A DNA stretch of 43,351 bases from Sphingobacteriales bacterium TSM_CSM (lineage in GTDB: Bacteria > Bacteroidota > Bacteroidia > Chitinophagales > UBA2359). Position 1 is the first letter of the stretch. The number at the start of each line of letters is the position of its first letter. A model generated the notes under the pieces. The model did not search any database. It was not told the origin of the DNA and saw only the letters and a list, made by a program, of their open reading frames with translations. The DNA is taken from NCBI GenBank assembly GCA_002212725.1, contig MTCR01000075.1:1-43351 (forward strand). The letters are read 5' to 3'. This document shows, piece after piece, positions 1-7,977 of the stretch. Both the position numbers and the translations under genes were made by a program.

Positions 1-820
1 TGCCGTAGTTTTGTCCCCATGCGCCTATCAGCGTGTCGTTGCACCAGGAAACGGCAAGGTTGCCGTTACCGAGATAAACGACCTTACCGATACATTGTCC
101 GTCCGTAACGGGATTAACAGGTATATTGCTTCTGACATTACCGGCGGTATCGGTATAGGTCAAGTATAAATAATCTATCGGACCTTGCGCCACCTGATAG
201 GAGATGATCCATTCATTTTCGGTTAAACACATATCCACCCCCGACCCCCATGGAAATTCGTTGATGTATTTTTCCCAAACGGTAGTCATACTATTTGTGT
301 TCAAAAATGCCAAGACCGGGTGGGCGTAAATAGGATATTCACCTTTAGTGTAGAGAATCAAATAAGTACTGTCGCTCATCTGTGTCAGTTTACCCATAGC
401 ACCGACCTTCCACCCGAAAGTTTGCAGCGTCAGACTGTCACCCGTAGGCGAAATTTCCATGATGAATTTGGCGATCGTATCTTGAAATCTCGTTCCGCCC
501 AACATGACGTAATTGCCCTGTGAATTCAATATGGTATTGCCTTGCGACGGCGAAAAGCCGTAGGGCAAGTTTAGAAACAGTTTTTTCCACAAAATGTCGG
601 CGTTCCAATCTATCTTTACCATATCAGTGCAACCCAGGCTGTTTCCGAAACATAGGGAGGCACTGACTACCAACAAACCGTCTTCGGAAGCCACGATGCA
701 AACAGGGTTGTTGTTGCTATCCCCTTCGTCGGGGTCTATCACAGTATTAAAAGTACCCGTTTGCGCCGACAACCGAATGGCGGCGAAAAAGAAAAGTAGC
801 AATACGATATACGGTTTCAT
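1..820 (-). CDS. Secreted protein of unknown function, 3' end cut by window edge
   Basis: The reading frame starts with ATG at 820 and stays open for 273 codons to the window edge, so the C-terminus is missing. The N-terminus is a signal peptide: MKPYIVLLLFFFAAIRLSAQ, with a hydrophobic core and a likely cut after SAQ. The mature part is rich in Trp, Gly and Asp with repeated motifs such as LVVSASL, YVMLGGT and LAVSWCND about 50-60 residues apart. This suggests beta-propeller blades like those of secreted Bacteroidota proteins that end in a T9SS domain. The start lies 11 bases after the stop of the metalloprotease gene, so the two are probably co-transcribed. The T9SS sorting domain is an inference because that part is outside the window. 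I do not recognise a specific function. Confidence 0.75.
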   Translation of the reverse strand, partial: MKPYIVLLLFFFAAIRLSAQTGTFNTVIDPDEGDSNNNPVCIVASEDGLLVVSASLCFGNSLGCTDMVKIDWNADILWKKLFLNLPYGFSPSQGNTILNSQGNYVMLGGTRFQDTIAKFIMEISPTGDSLTLQTFGWKVGAMGKLTQMSDSTYLILYTKGEYPIYAHPVLAFLNTNSMTTVWEKYINEFPWGSGVDMCLTENEWIISYQVAQGPIDYLYLTYTDTAGNVRSNIPVNPVTDGQCIGKVVYLGNGNLAVSWCNDTLIGAWGQNYG

Positions 821-831
821 GGCGCAGAGGT

Positions 832-3800
832 TTAGTGTTGGACAAATAACTTTGCGCTGCGGTTTGGTTGCCCGGGTAGGACAACCAAATACATGCCCAT
901 ATTCAGGTCTTGCAGGGAGATTTGGGCGAATCGTTGGTTAGGGTGTATCGGTTGGGTAGATACACACTCGCCAGCCATGTTATACAGGTTCAATTCGGTG
1001 GGCATATTGCCGGTGCGGGAGGGTATATAGACAGACGCGGAAGAACCTGCCGGGTTGGGCATGATTTTTAAATTGTGGAGTTCGTTGACCTTTAGTTTGG
1101 GCGGTCTGAGCGGCTGGACAGCGGCATGTTTGCCTGACTCTTCATTGGGTGGAAGTGGCAGGGCAAATGTTTCGCCTTTCAACAAAGAAAGCAATGCCTG
1201 AGCATAAGCCGATTGGATACTTTGGCTATTGGCTATGGCATACAGCATAGCCTCTTGTTGGGGTTGTAGTACAAAAGCGGCATTTTCGGCGCGCTGTATA
1301 TTGAGCGTTTGCAGGTCTTTAAACCATTGGGCATCTAAGGTAGTGGCGGGCAGGCTGTCTAAAAGGGCTTGCGCCTGAACGGTATTGCCTTGTTTTAAAT
1401 ACCACCCCACCAAAGCGCGCACGGCATAGAGGCTGCCGTCGGTACGCAAAAGGTTTTCTATTTCGGCAAAATTTTGTTCCTGGGTATATTGGTCTAAAAG
1501 CTTGTGCAGCAGCTCATCTTGTTCAGATTGCCGGTTGTTTATTTTCGCTTCTATAACTTGCCTTGCCGATAGCTGCTGATAATAGGAAATGGCATAGAGC
1601 AGGTCATATATATAAGTCGAAACCTGGTTTTGGGCATAGCCCATTACCGTATTACTCAAGGGAGCATTGTCCAACAAAATATCGGCGCGTTTCCACTCTG
1701 CCATTTGGTTTGCCAAGGCTACTGCAATAAGTACGGTATCCGACAATAAATTTCCTGCCTGTTTCAGTTGCTGATAAGTTTCCTCGTCATTGGGGGCTGC
1801 AAGCAGGCTAAACAACAGGTTCTCGGTCTGTCCGGCATCTATCTGTTGTTTCAGTTGAGCAATAGTTTGTTGCAGCGCCTCCCAACATTCGCGGGTTATG
1901 CACTCTTCGGACATTGGTGGAATAGCGCCCGGCAAATCCAAACATTCCGAATCGGGGAAGTTCGTAGGTTCTTCCACGTTTATTGCCTCAAAATTATTAA
2001 CGATTGTGCAGGCATCGTCCAAATCGCATTTGGGTTTTAGTCGGGCATTGGTAGCGGTGCTTAACAGGGTAGATTGGGGGTAAAAATACCTGAAAACGGC
2101 TGTAGGAGGAGTACCGGGGAAACTTAACGATTGTATGTGCAACTTAGTGAGATCCGCAGGGTTGGAAAAAAGATTAAAGCGCGGTTCAAGGTCACTGCCC
2201 TGGTCTAAAAGCATACCTACCTGATAGCCGATAGAACTGATGAGTATGCCGTTTCTTTGGCAATTAAGATTGTTGTTTCTTATCTGTAGCCCGCTGTTGT
2301 TGCCCAATACCCAAACTCCGTGCCACGACGAAAAACTGTTACATTCAACAACTCCGGCACCCGTACCGGTGTGTTGGGTTAGGATTCCGGTAAGCAGGTT
2401 TGCGTCAAACGAGTTACTTTGTGCTGTATAATTACCATTGCCGCGAATAGCTACCCCAAAATCTGCCATAATGGTGGTATTGCCAACAAAATTATTGTTG
2501 CTTATTTCCAGATTGTAAGGCGCATTTGCTAAAATACCAACTTGGTTGTAATTAAAATTAGAATTGCGAATGATTACGCTACCGCTTAGGGGCATTGTAT
2601 TTTGGATTTCAACCGCATTTACTAAATATTGAAACCGACAATTATTTTGAATAGTTGCAGTGGCATCATGCAGTATAATACCGCTGCGGTGTTGGTCTGT
2701 AGGAATGGGCGAGGATGCAAGAAAATCGCAGTCATCAAACACAATTCCATGAGAATTCCAGATGGTTACGCCGGAAAACATCGTATTTGGGTCGGGTTCT
2801 ATAAATTTACAATTTTTGAACCGGCTGAAGTTGGTAAAACCGTAGGGCAATATTTCAACTGCCCGCCTGTTATTCTTAAAATTAAAATTTTCTGCAACTA
2901 CTATGCCCCCCCAATACTCCGTATTCCAAGGTTCTTGCGAATTTTTAGTTGTTATTGCCGGATTAGGTCCATTTGAAATATATGTATATTGATTTCCGGG
3001 AGGAGGCGCATACAGAATAACCATACCCGGGTCATTAACGCCTAATGGTGCGTTAATATAATCGTCAACAATTAGTGAGCCTGCATTAGGAATGCCTCCA
3101 AATACAGATGAATGTGCAATGGTGCTGTTACCCCAAACTTCAATACCTCCCCAACGCGTACCAATGCAAGCAGCCGAAATATTTCCTTCGGTTACAATAA
3201 GTTTAGCTCCTCTTTTAACAATAATTTTTCCGCCTTCGGGCATAAGCAAATTATTGCAACTTATGGTTAGGGTTGCACCGGATTCAATAATTATATTGCC
3301 ATATACCCTAAAGTTAAAGTCCCATTCTTCTGATGAGGTTATGTGTCTTACAGGGTCTATAACACCACATTCGGTTACATATTTTCTTAAACGGGAATCT
3401 AAGCTTATATTGCGGTGTATAATACCCATTTGCTGTGGGGAAATATGGTTAGATGAATTATTGCCGCCCATAAGATTATCGCTGCAATATTGACCAAGTA
3501 CACTATTACAACTTTCGCTATCCCATTCAAGGGTATGCGGGCAAATAGGGGTGGTGCAGGAGTTTAATCCAAAAACATCTGATAGATATTCTATGTCGGC
3601 AGGGTCGCAAGTAGCATGACCATTAGAAATATAAGTATGCCTTAATCCCACTATATGCCCTAATTCATGGGCAAAATTATTGGATGCGCTACCTCCGCTT
3701 ATTATTTCCGTATAATAAGTGTCGTCTATTACCATGCCTAATGGCTCAGATGTGGCACTGTTTGGAGCAGGTATTACCGATGCCTGCCCCGATGGTATGT

Positions 3801-4446
3801 TGTTAACAGTACCTAAAACAAATACATTTATCGTATTGTAGATATCTATCCCGATATTTGTTAAAGCATAGTCAATGTTAAAAAATTCAGAATTGAGCGG
3901 GTTGCCGGATATAAAAAAAGCGGCATAATTACTAACAGACACAAAGTCTATGCCGGCCAATTCGAAGCGTATTTTAGAGTCGGGTATATGGCAGGCTCCG
4001 CAAACGCAACTGCGGGGTTCTGTTGGGGCATCTACGTTTTCAAAGTAGGCATTGCTTACATAGTTAACAAGATTGGCAAGTGTAGTTCTGTGCAACTCAG
4101 TATCTGAAAAATTTTCGTAAGTCGGGTCATTGTTATCGGTTATCACAACAAACCGAAGTCGAAAAGTTTTTATGCCGGTACTTGCATCAGGCATATAGGT
4201 TTCTTTAAGCCGATATTGATTAACATAAGCAGGTGATGTATATATAGCGCAACTAAGCATTGGCAAGTTATTTTGGGGCGCAGCAGAACTTGGCGGAGTG
4301 GTGAAACACGCAAAGGCTACTTGTGCGTTTAAAGGCGTATTAAAGCATATTATTGCAAGCAGCGTTACTATTAAATAAAGTATAAGGGTGTTTCTGTCTT
4401 TGCGGGGGGGGGGGCAGGAATCTACATAAAAGTTTTGCGTTTTCAT
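832..4446 (-). CDS. Pappalysin-like zinc metalloprotease with beta-helix and T9SS sorting domain
   Basis: This 1204-residue protein is probably exported and cell-surface or secreted. Residues 20-42 are a hydrophobic signal segment ending NAQ, preceded by an unusually long, Cys/Pro-containing N-tail. The metzincin zinc motif HELGHIVGLRH lies at H260-E261-H264-H270, and a downstream NLMGG is a good candidate for the Met-turn, as in M43 pappalysins. Residues about 360-830 carry the GATLTI / GGKIIVKRGAKLIV / WGGIEVWG pattern and many NNNF-type turns of a right-handed parallel beta-helix. Residues about 880-1110 are helical and TPR-like (NLLRTDGSLYAVRALVGWY, then QAQALLDSLP). The end (about 1125-1204: KIMPNPAGSSASVYIP, then LYNMAG, GMYLVVL) is a type A T9SS domain. 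Codons 11-15 contain an 11-C run. No in-frame start exists between that run and the signal peptide, so the ATG at 4446 must be used. It is followed by the partial gene at 1-820. Confidence 0.85.
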   Translation of the reverse strand: MKTQNFYVDSCPPPRKDRNTLILYLIVTLLAIICFNTPLNAQVAFACFTTPPSSAAPQNNLPMLSCAIYTSPAYVNQYRLKETYMPDASTGIKTFRLRFVVITDNNDPTYENFSDTELHRTTLANLVNYVSNAYFENVDAPTEPRSCVCGACHIPDSKIRFELAGIDFVSVSNYAAFFISGNPLNSEFFNIDYALTNIGIDIYNTINVFVLGTVNNIPSGQASVIPAPNSATSEPLGMVIDDTYYTEIISGGSASNNFAHELGHIVGLRHTYISNGHATCDPADIEYLSDVFGLNSCTTPICPHTLEWDSESCNSVLGQYCSDNLMGGNNSSNHISPQQMGIIHRNISLDSRLRKYVTECGVIDPVRHITSSEEWDFNFRVYGNIIIESGATLTISCNNLLMPEGGKIIVKRGAKLIVTEGNISAACIGTRWGGIEVWGNSTIAHSSVFGGIPNAGSLIVDDYINAPLGVNDPGMVILYAPPPGNQYTYISNGPNPAITTKNSQEPWNTEYWGGIVVAENFNFKNNRRAVEILPYGFTNFSRFKNCKFIEPDPNTMFSGVTIWNSHGIVFDDCDFLASSPIPTDQHRSGIILHDATATIQNNCRFQYLVNAVEIQNTMPLSGSVIIRNSNFNYNQVGILANAPYNLEISNNNFVGNTTIMADFGVAIRGNGNYTAQSNSFDANLLTGILTQHTGTGAGVVECNSFSSWHGVWVLGNNSGLQIRNNNLNCQRNGILISSIGYQVGMLLDQGSDLEPRFNLFSNPADLTKLHIQSLSFPGTPPTAVFRYFYPQSTLLSTATNARLKPKCDLDDACTIVNNFEAINVEEPTNFPDSECLDLPGAIPPMSEECITRECWEALQQTIAQLKQQIDAGQTENLLFSLLAAPNDEETYQQLKQAGNLLSDTVLIAVALANQMAEWKRADILLDNAPLSNTVMGYAQNQVSTYIYDLLYAISYYQQLSARQVIEAKINNRQSEQDELLHKLLDQYTQEQNFAEIENLLRTDGSLYAVRALVGWYLKQGNTVQAQALLDSLPATTLDAQWFKDLQTLNIQRAENAAFVLQPQQEAMLYAIANSQSIQSAYAQALLSLLKGETFALPLPPNEESGKHAAVQPLRPPKLKVNELHNLKIMPNPAGSSASVYIPSRTGNMPTELNLYNMAGECVSTQPIHPNQRFAQISLQDLNMGMYLVVLPGQPNRSAKLFVQH
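4404..4414 (-). repeat. Poly-C tract (11 C on the coding strand) inside the metalloprotease gene
   Basis: Eleven consecutive G on the plus strand read as TGC CCC CCC CCC CGC at codons 11-15 of the metalloprotease. It is by far the longest G/C homopolymer I noticed in the window. It sits ahead of the signal peptide, so gain or loss of one base would shift the whole protein out of frame. Such tracts are typical sites of slipped-strand mispairing, but homopolymer sequencing error is an alternative. Confidence 0.9.
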
Positions 4447-4485
4447 AGGGTTGTTGATTTTGAGTGCAAAAATTAAAGAACCCTA

Positions 4486-4516
4486 CAAAACTAAACTATT
4501 TTTTTCAAAAAAACAA
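4486..4516 (-). promoter_or_regulatory. Bacteroidota-type promoter for the metalloprotease gene
   Basis: On the minus strand there is TTG (4516-4514), a 20-base spacer, and TAGTTTTG (4493-4486). This matches the Bacteroidota primary sigma consensus TTTG-N19/20-TAnnTTTG. The box ends about 40 bases before the ATG at 4446, giving a short leader. It was found by eye and no transcript data are available. Confidence 0.45.
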
Positions 4517-4586
4517 TACCGGTTTAATAATGTTTTAATTAAATTTATTTATTCATTGTTAATTATTTTAAATCAGATACCGGCAA

Positions 4587-4621
4587 AAGTTATCCGATGT
4601 TTCCGAAACATCGGATAACTT
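4587..4621 (-). terminator. Long perfect inverted repeat, probable terminator of the LVIVD protein gene
   Basis: There are 17-base arms (4587-4603 and 4605-4621) around a single central base, so almost the whole 35-base segment is palindromic. It begins 33 bases downstream of the stop of the 4654-7044 gene. On the minus strand it is followed by a short T run (CTTTTG). It separates that gene from the metalloprotease promoter. The symmetry could also be an operator. Confidence 0.6.
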
Positions 4622-4653
4622 GCTGTTTTAAATGGTTTGGCAGGTAAAAAATA

Positions 4654-7044
4654 CTATTCTGCTGCCAGCTTACCCCGCGCCAGCGTTGTTCCGGTAGCAG
4701 TGGTTATGGCATACAGGTAAATGCCGGCCGGCAGGTTGTTGCGTTGCAGGGTAATGGTGTTGCCGGCGGCGGTTTGTGTGTGCAGTTGGCGGCCGGTAAA
4801 ATCGTACAGAGTTAGTTGCAGGGGTGTGTTGGCAGCAGCGCCGGGCAGGGTAATGGTGGTTTGATTGGTAAACGGGTTGGGGCTTACCTGCGCCGTTGCT
4901 TGTTGCAGGGGCAGGGTTTGTATGCCCACAGTGCCGGTAGAGTCAACAACGCTAAACACGTCAAAGCCGCATTCCAGCAGTTCGGTTTGGTTAAAATCGG
5001 CGGTGGCTTCTACGGTAAGGCGCATGTTGGCAGTCGGGGCAAGATATTGGCTTACCTGGTAGCTGTAAGGTGTCCAGTTCCACGTTGGAAACTGCATATC
5101 TGTGCCTTCTAATTGTTGCAGGGTTACTTCGTCGGTTCCGTTGTTAAGTTTTACGGTTACTTTGTCGTTGGTTCCCAATCCAAACTGCCCTATGTTTACA
5201 AACCAAAGGTGGTAGCTCAGCCAGGCATCGCCGTATTGGGTTAGGTTGAAGGTGGGCGAGGTAAGGATTACGGTTCCGTTATCAACAAAGTCAAACAAAT
5301 CGGAGTTGCCGGTAACAAAGCATTCGGTTCCAAAATCGGAGTCAACATCATCTTCGGGATTAAAAATCTGCCCGCCGCCAAAGGTGGTTCCGGTGGGGTC
5401 TTGGCGTGTCCATTCGCCGCCGGTTTCCGAAGTTCCCGATGTAGTCCAGCCAAAGTCAAAGGCAAAATCGTCGTAATAACCATCGGCCAGTTGTATGGTA
5501 AGAAACGGGGCATCTATGGGTATTTCCTGTGCGGTAAGCCCAAAGGTTTGGTAGCCCCATTTTCCGGCCATGATGTTGTAGTTGCCGTTGTAAAAAGAGG
5601 GCACCCAAAAATACCCCTCATCGTTGGTGCTTACCTGATAATTAAAATCGGGGTTGGTAAAGCGCACCTGTGCGTTGGGTATGGGTTGCCAGCTCATATC
5701 CAGCACCTGCCCCTGGAAGGTAAAATTAGGCAATGCCTGCAGGGTGGCGTTGAGGGTGGTTGGTATGCCGTTTATTAAAAACACATCGGTTAATACAAGC
5801 GTTTCGTAGCCGGCTTTGGTAAACTGAATGCTGTAATTGCCGCCGTCTATGGTTCCGGTTTTGTACACACCCTCTAAGTTGGTTTGTTTGGGCAATGAGC
5901 TACCCGATACAATGGTTACCTCCACACCCGGAAGGGGTAGTCCGGTACCGGAATCGGTAACGGCGCCGGTTAAATAAGCAGCCTGATAAGGGAAAGCGCC
6001 TATTACAAAGAGGCCTTCTTCCATATCGGAAACTAATAAATTACCCGATGGCAGGTAGGGGTAAACGCCCCATGCACCGTTAAACCCGTCGCCCGACAGC
6101 GGCGAGGTATCGTACTGCCCCACTTGTATGAGGTTATCGGGGTAGGTGGCATCGTGTATGGTTACGCCGTCGCGGTAGTAAGAAGATATAACAAAATTGC
6201 CTTTTACATAGGTGTTGTGAATAATAACGCCGCTGCCCGGGTTAGATTGTATGCGGTCTAACTCCCGGATATCGGTAACATCGGTTATATCGTATGAAGT
6301 AAGGTAAGAACTGCTCACTTCATCGGTGGTAAAAATGGTTTTTCCGTCGTCAGACATCCAGCAGTTGTGGGTAAAATTGCCGGGTGTTTGCACAAAGCCC
6401 AGTTCAAGGGGGTTGGTTTTATCGGTTACATCAATGGCCATAAGGCGTCCGTCGTAAATTTGTCCTGCCCAGAGGGTATCGTTCCGGGCATAACCATCGT
6501 GAATATAAGCGCCGTCGTACACGCCCAGCACGTTGGGGTTGGTGGGGTTGGCGGCAAGGTCAACCATAATGGCGCCGCCCTGCCCGTAGTTGGCGCCAAA
6601 GAGGTAAGCTATGCCGTTTTCGTCAATAAAAATGGTATGGGAACGGGTAAAATTTACCCCGTTGTTGCCATACCAGTTAGTAGCGGTTACCCCGCCCGCC
6701 GGCAGGGCGCTAAGGTCTATAATTACCAAGCCTTCGCCGGCTTCGTCATCTACCACATAGGCGTAGTGGCTCCATGTTTTAATTTCGCGCCAGAACGAGT
6801 AAGCGCCCGGTACAAAACCCACTTCAACGGGCGATACCGGGTTGGTAACATCTACCACATAGGTGCCGGCGGTAGTGCCCACTATGGCATACTCGCGGTT
6901 GTTGGCTGCATAGCCCCAAAGGTTGCTAAGGGTGGCATCGTAATTAATTTGCGAGTAAAAAACGGTGTTTTGCTGGGCAAATACGGGTTGGTTTTTGAGC
7001 GCAAAACCAGCAACAAGCAGTAAAAAGAGGAATAATTTTTTCAT
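4654..7044 (-). CDS. Choice-of-anchor B / LVIVD-repeat protein with T9SS sorting domain
   Basis: This 796-residue exported protein has a signal peptide (MKKLFLFLLLVAGFAL, ending VFAQ). Residues about 30-350 hold LVIVD-type blades (YAIVGTTAGTYVVDVTNP, LVIIDLSALP, LMAIDVTDKTNPLELG, LTSYDITDVTD), as in the choice-of-anchor B family. Two carboxypeptidase-regulatory-like beta-sandwiches follow (about 355-430, YLTGAVTDSGTGLPLPGVEV; about 440-515, GQVLDMSWQPIPNAQVRF). A jelly-roll-like region lies at about 520-700, and a type A T9SS domain at about 720-796 (VSPNPFTNQTTITLP, LYDFTGRQLH, LPAGIYLYAI). It is probably cell-surface attached or secreted, and the ligand is unknown. The gene stands alone, with a strong palindrome downstream and about 190 bases to its upstream neighbour. 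Confidence 0.85.
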   Translation of the reverse strand: MKKLFLFLLLVAGFALKNQPVFAQQNTVFYSQINYDATLSNLWGYAANNREYAIVGTTAGTYVVDVTNPVSPVEVGFVPGAYSFWREIKTWSHYAYVVDDEAGEGLVIIDLSALPAGGVTATNWYGNNGVNFTRSHTIFIDENGIAYLFGANYGQGGAIMVDLAANPTNPNVLGVYDGAYIHDGYARNDTLWAGQIYDGRLMAIDVTDKTNPLELGFVQTPGNFTHNCWMSDDGKTIFTTDEVSSSYLTSYDITDVTDIRELDRIQSNPGSGVIIHNTYVKGNFVISSYYRDGVTIHDATYPDNLIQVGQYDTSPLSGDGFNGAWGVYPYLPSGNLLVSDMEEGLFVIGAFPYQAAYLTGAVTDSGTGLPLPGVEVTIVSGSSLPKQTNLEGVYKTGTIDGGNYSIQFTKAGYETLVLTDVFLINGIPTTLNATLQALPNFTFQGQVLDMSWQPIPNAQVRFTNPDFNYQVSTNDEGYFWVPSFYNGNYNIMAGKWGYQTFGLTAQEIPIDAPFLTIQLADGYYDDFAFDFGWTTSGTSETGGEWTRQDPTGTTFGGGQIFNPEDDVDSDFGTECFVTGNSDLFDFVDNGTVILTSPTFNLTQYGDAWLSYHLWFVNIGQFGLGTNDKVTVKLNNGTDEVTLQQLEGTDMQFPTWNWTPYSYQVSQYLAPTANMRLTVEATADFNQTELLECGFDVFSVVDSTGTVGIQTLPLQQATAQVSPNPFTNQTTITLPGAAANTPLQLTLYDFTGRQLHTQTAAGNTITLQRNNLPAGIYLYAITTATGTTLARGKLAAE

Positions 7045-7236
7045 AAACGATATTTTTAGTTACACAGAGCAATACCATGAGGTTTTCTTTTTTAAAAAAA
7101 CCACTTCAATAAGTAACAGCCCGATGCAAAAGTTTACGCTATACCCGAAAATATAAATAACACCCCCTTACTGCCCAGCAGCATTAATCTGACTGCCGGA
7201 GCAAGGGTAAAAAGAGCAGGCAGGTGTCAATATCTG

Positions 7237-7923
7237 TTACGCCTCATCGAGCAAACGCTGAATGTCTTTAATATTGCCGAAGAGCACCAGTATATCATCT
7301 TTTTCAAAATGCATTTCGGGGGCGGCCACGCCTACTACTTCGCTTACGCGGTGTACCATACCCAGTATGTTTTTTTGCTCAATGCTGCGAATGATGGTTA
7401 AAATAACCACATTGTATTTGTGCCGGAAATTAACCTCGCCTATGGTTTGCCCCACGTAGCGGTCGGGCACTTTAACTTCAATAATATTGTAGCGGTCGGT
7501 AAGGTTAAAAGAGTCCACAATGCCTTTCATATCCAGGCGTTTGGCAAGGCGCTCGGCGGTTTCGGCTTCGGGGTGAATAATTTCGTTAATGCCCATAGCT
7601 TCCAGCACGGTTTCGTGCAGGGGCGAAATAGCCCTTCCTATCACCCTTTTTGCGTTTAGTTGTTTTAGCACGGCGGTTGCCATAATAGAAGAACCTTTGT
7701 CTTCGCCAATGGCTACAATAGCGGCATCGGCTTCTTTAATGGGTAAAGTTCCGGCGGCCTGTACATCGGTAGAGTCAAGGCAAACGGTATGCGTAAGTTT
7801 ATCGCGCAGTACCGATACTTTGTCCATTGAGTTGTCCACGCCAATTACTTCGTGTCCCATTTCGGTAAGTTTAAGCGCCAGCGCTGCGCCAAAGTTACCC
7901 AGTCCAATTATCAGGAATTTCAT
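7237..7923 (-). CDS. trkA: TrkA-family potassium uptake regulatory protein (KtrA-like)
   Basis: This 228-residue cytoplasmic protein has an N-terminal Rossmann (RCK_N) fold with GLGNFG at residues 7-12 and the acidic VIGVD end of the second strand. A C-terminal RCK_C half follows (VPDRYVGQTIGEVNFR, then DDILVLFGN). Its length equals that of single-RCK KtrA/KtrC proteins, not the duplicated 450-residue E. coli TrkA. Proteins of this family bind nucleotide and form a ring under a TrkH/KtrB channel to gate K+ uptake. It lies 54 bases downstream of the channel gene in the same direction, which supports a two-gene operon. Confidence 0.92.
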   Translation of the reverse strand: MKFLIIGLGNFGAALALKLTEMGHEVIGVDNSMDKVSVLRDKLTHTVCLDSTDVQAAGTLPIKEADAAIVAIGEDKGSSIMATAVLKQLNAKRVIGRAISPLHETVLEAMGINEIIHPEAETAERLAKRLDMKGIVDSFNLTDRYNIIEVKVPDRYVGQTIGEVNFRHKYNVVILTIIRSIEQKNILGMVHRVSEVVGVAAPEMHFEKDDILVLFGNIKDIQRLLDEA

Positions 7924-7977
7924 AATTACAGGTGTTAGGATGTTAGATGGTATAAAACAGGTTCAGACGTGGCAGGG

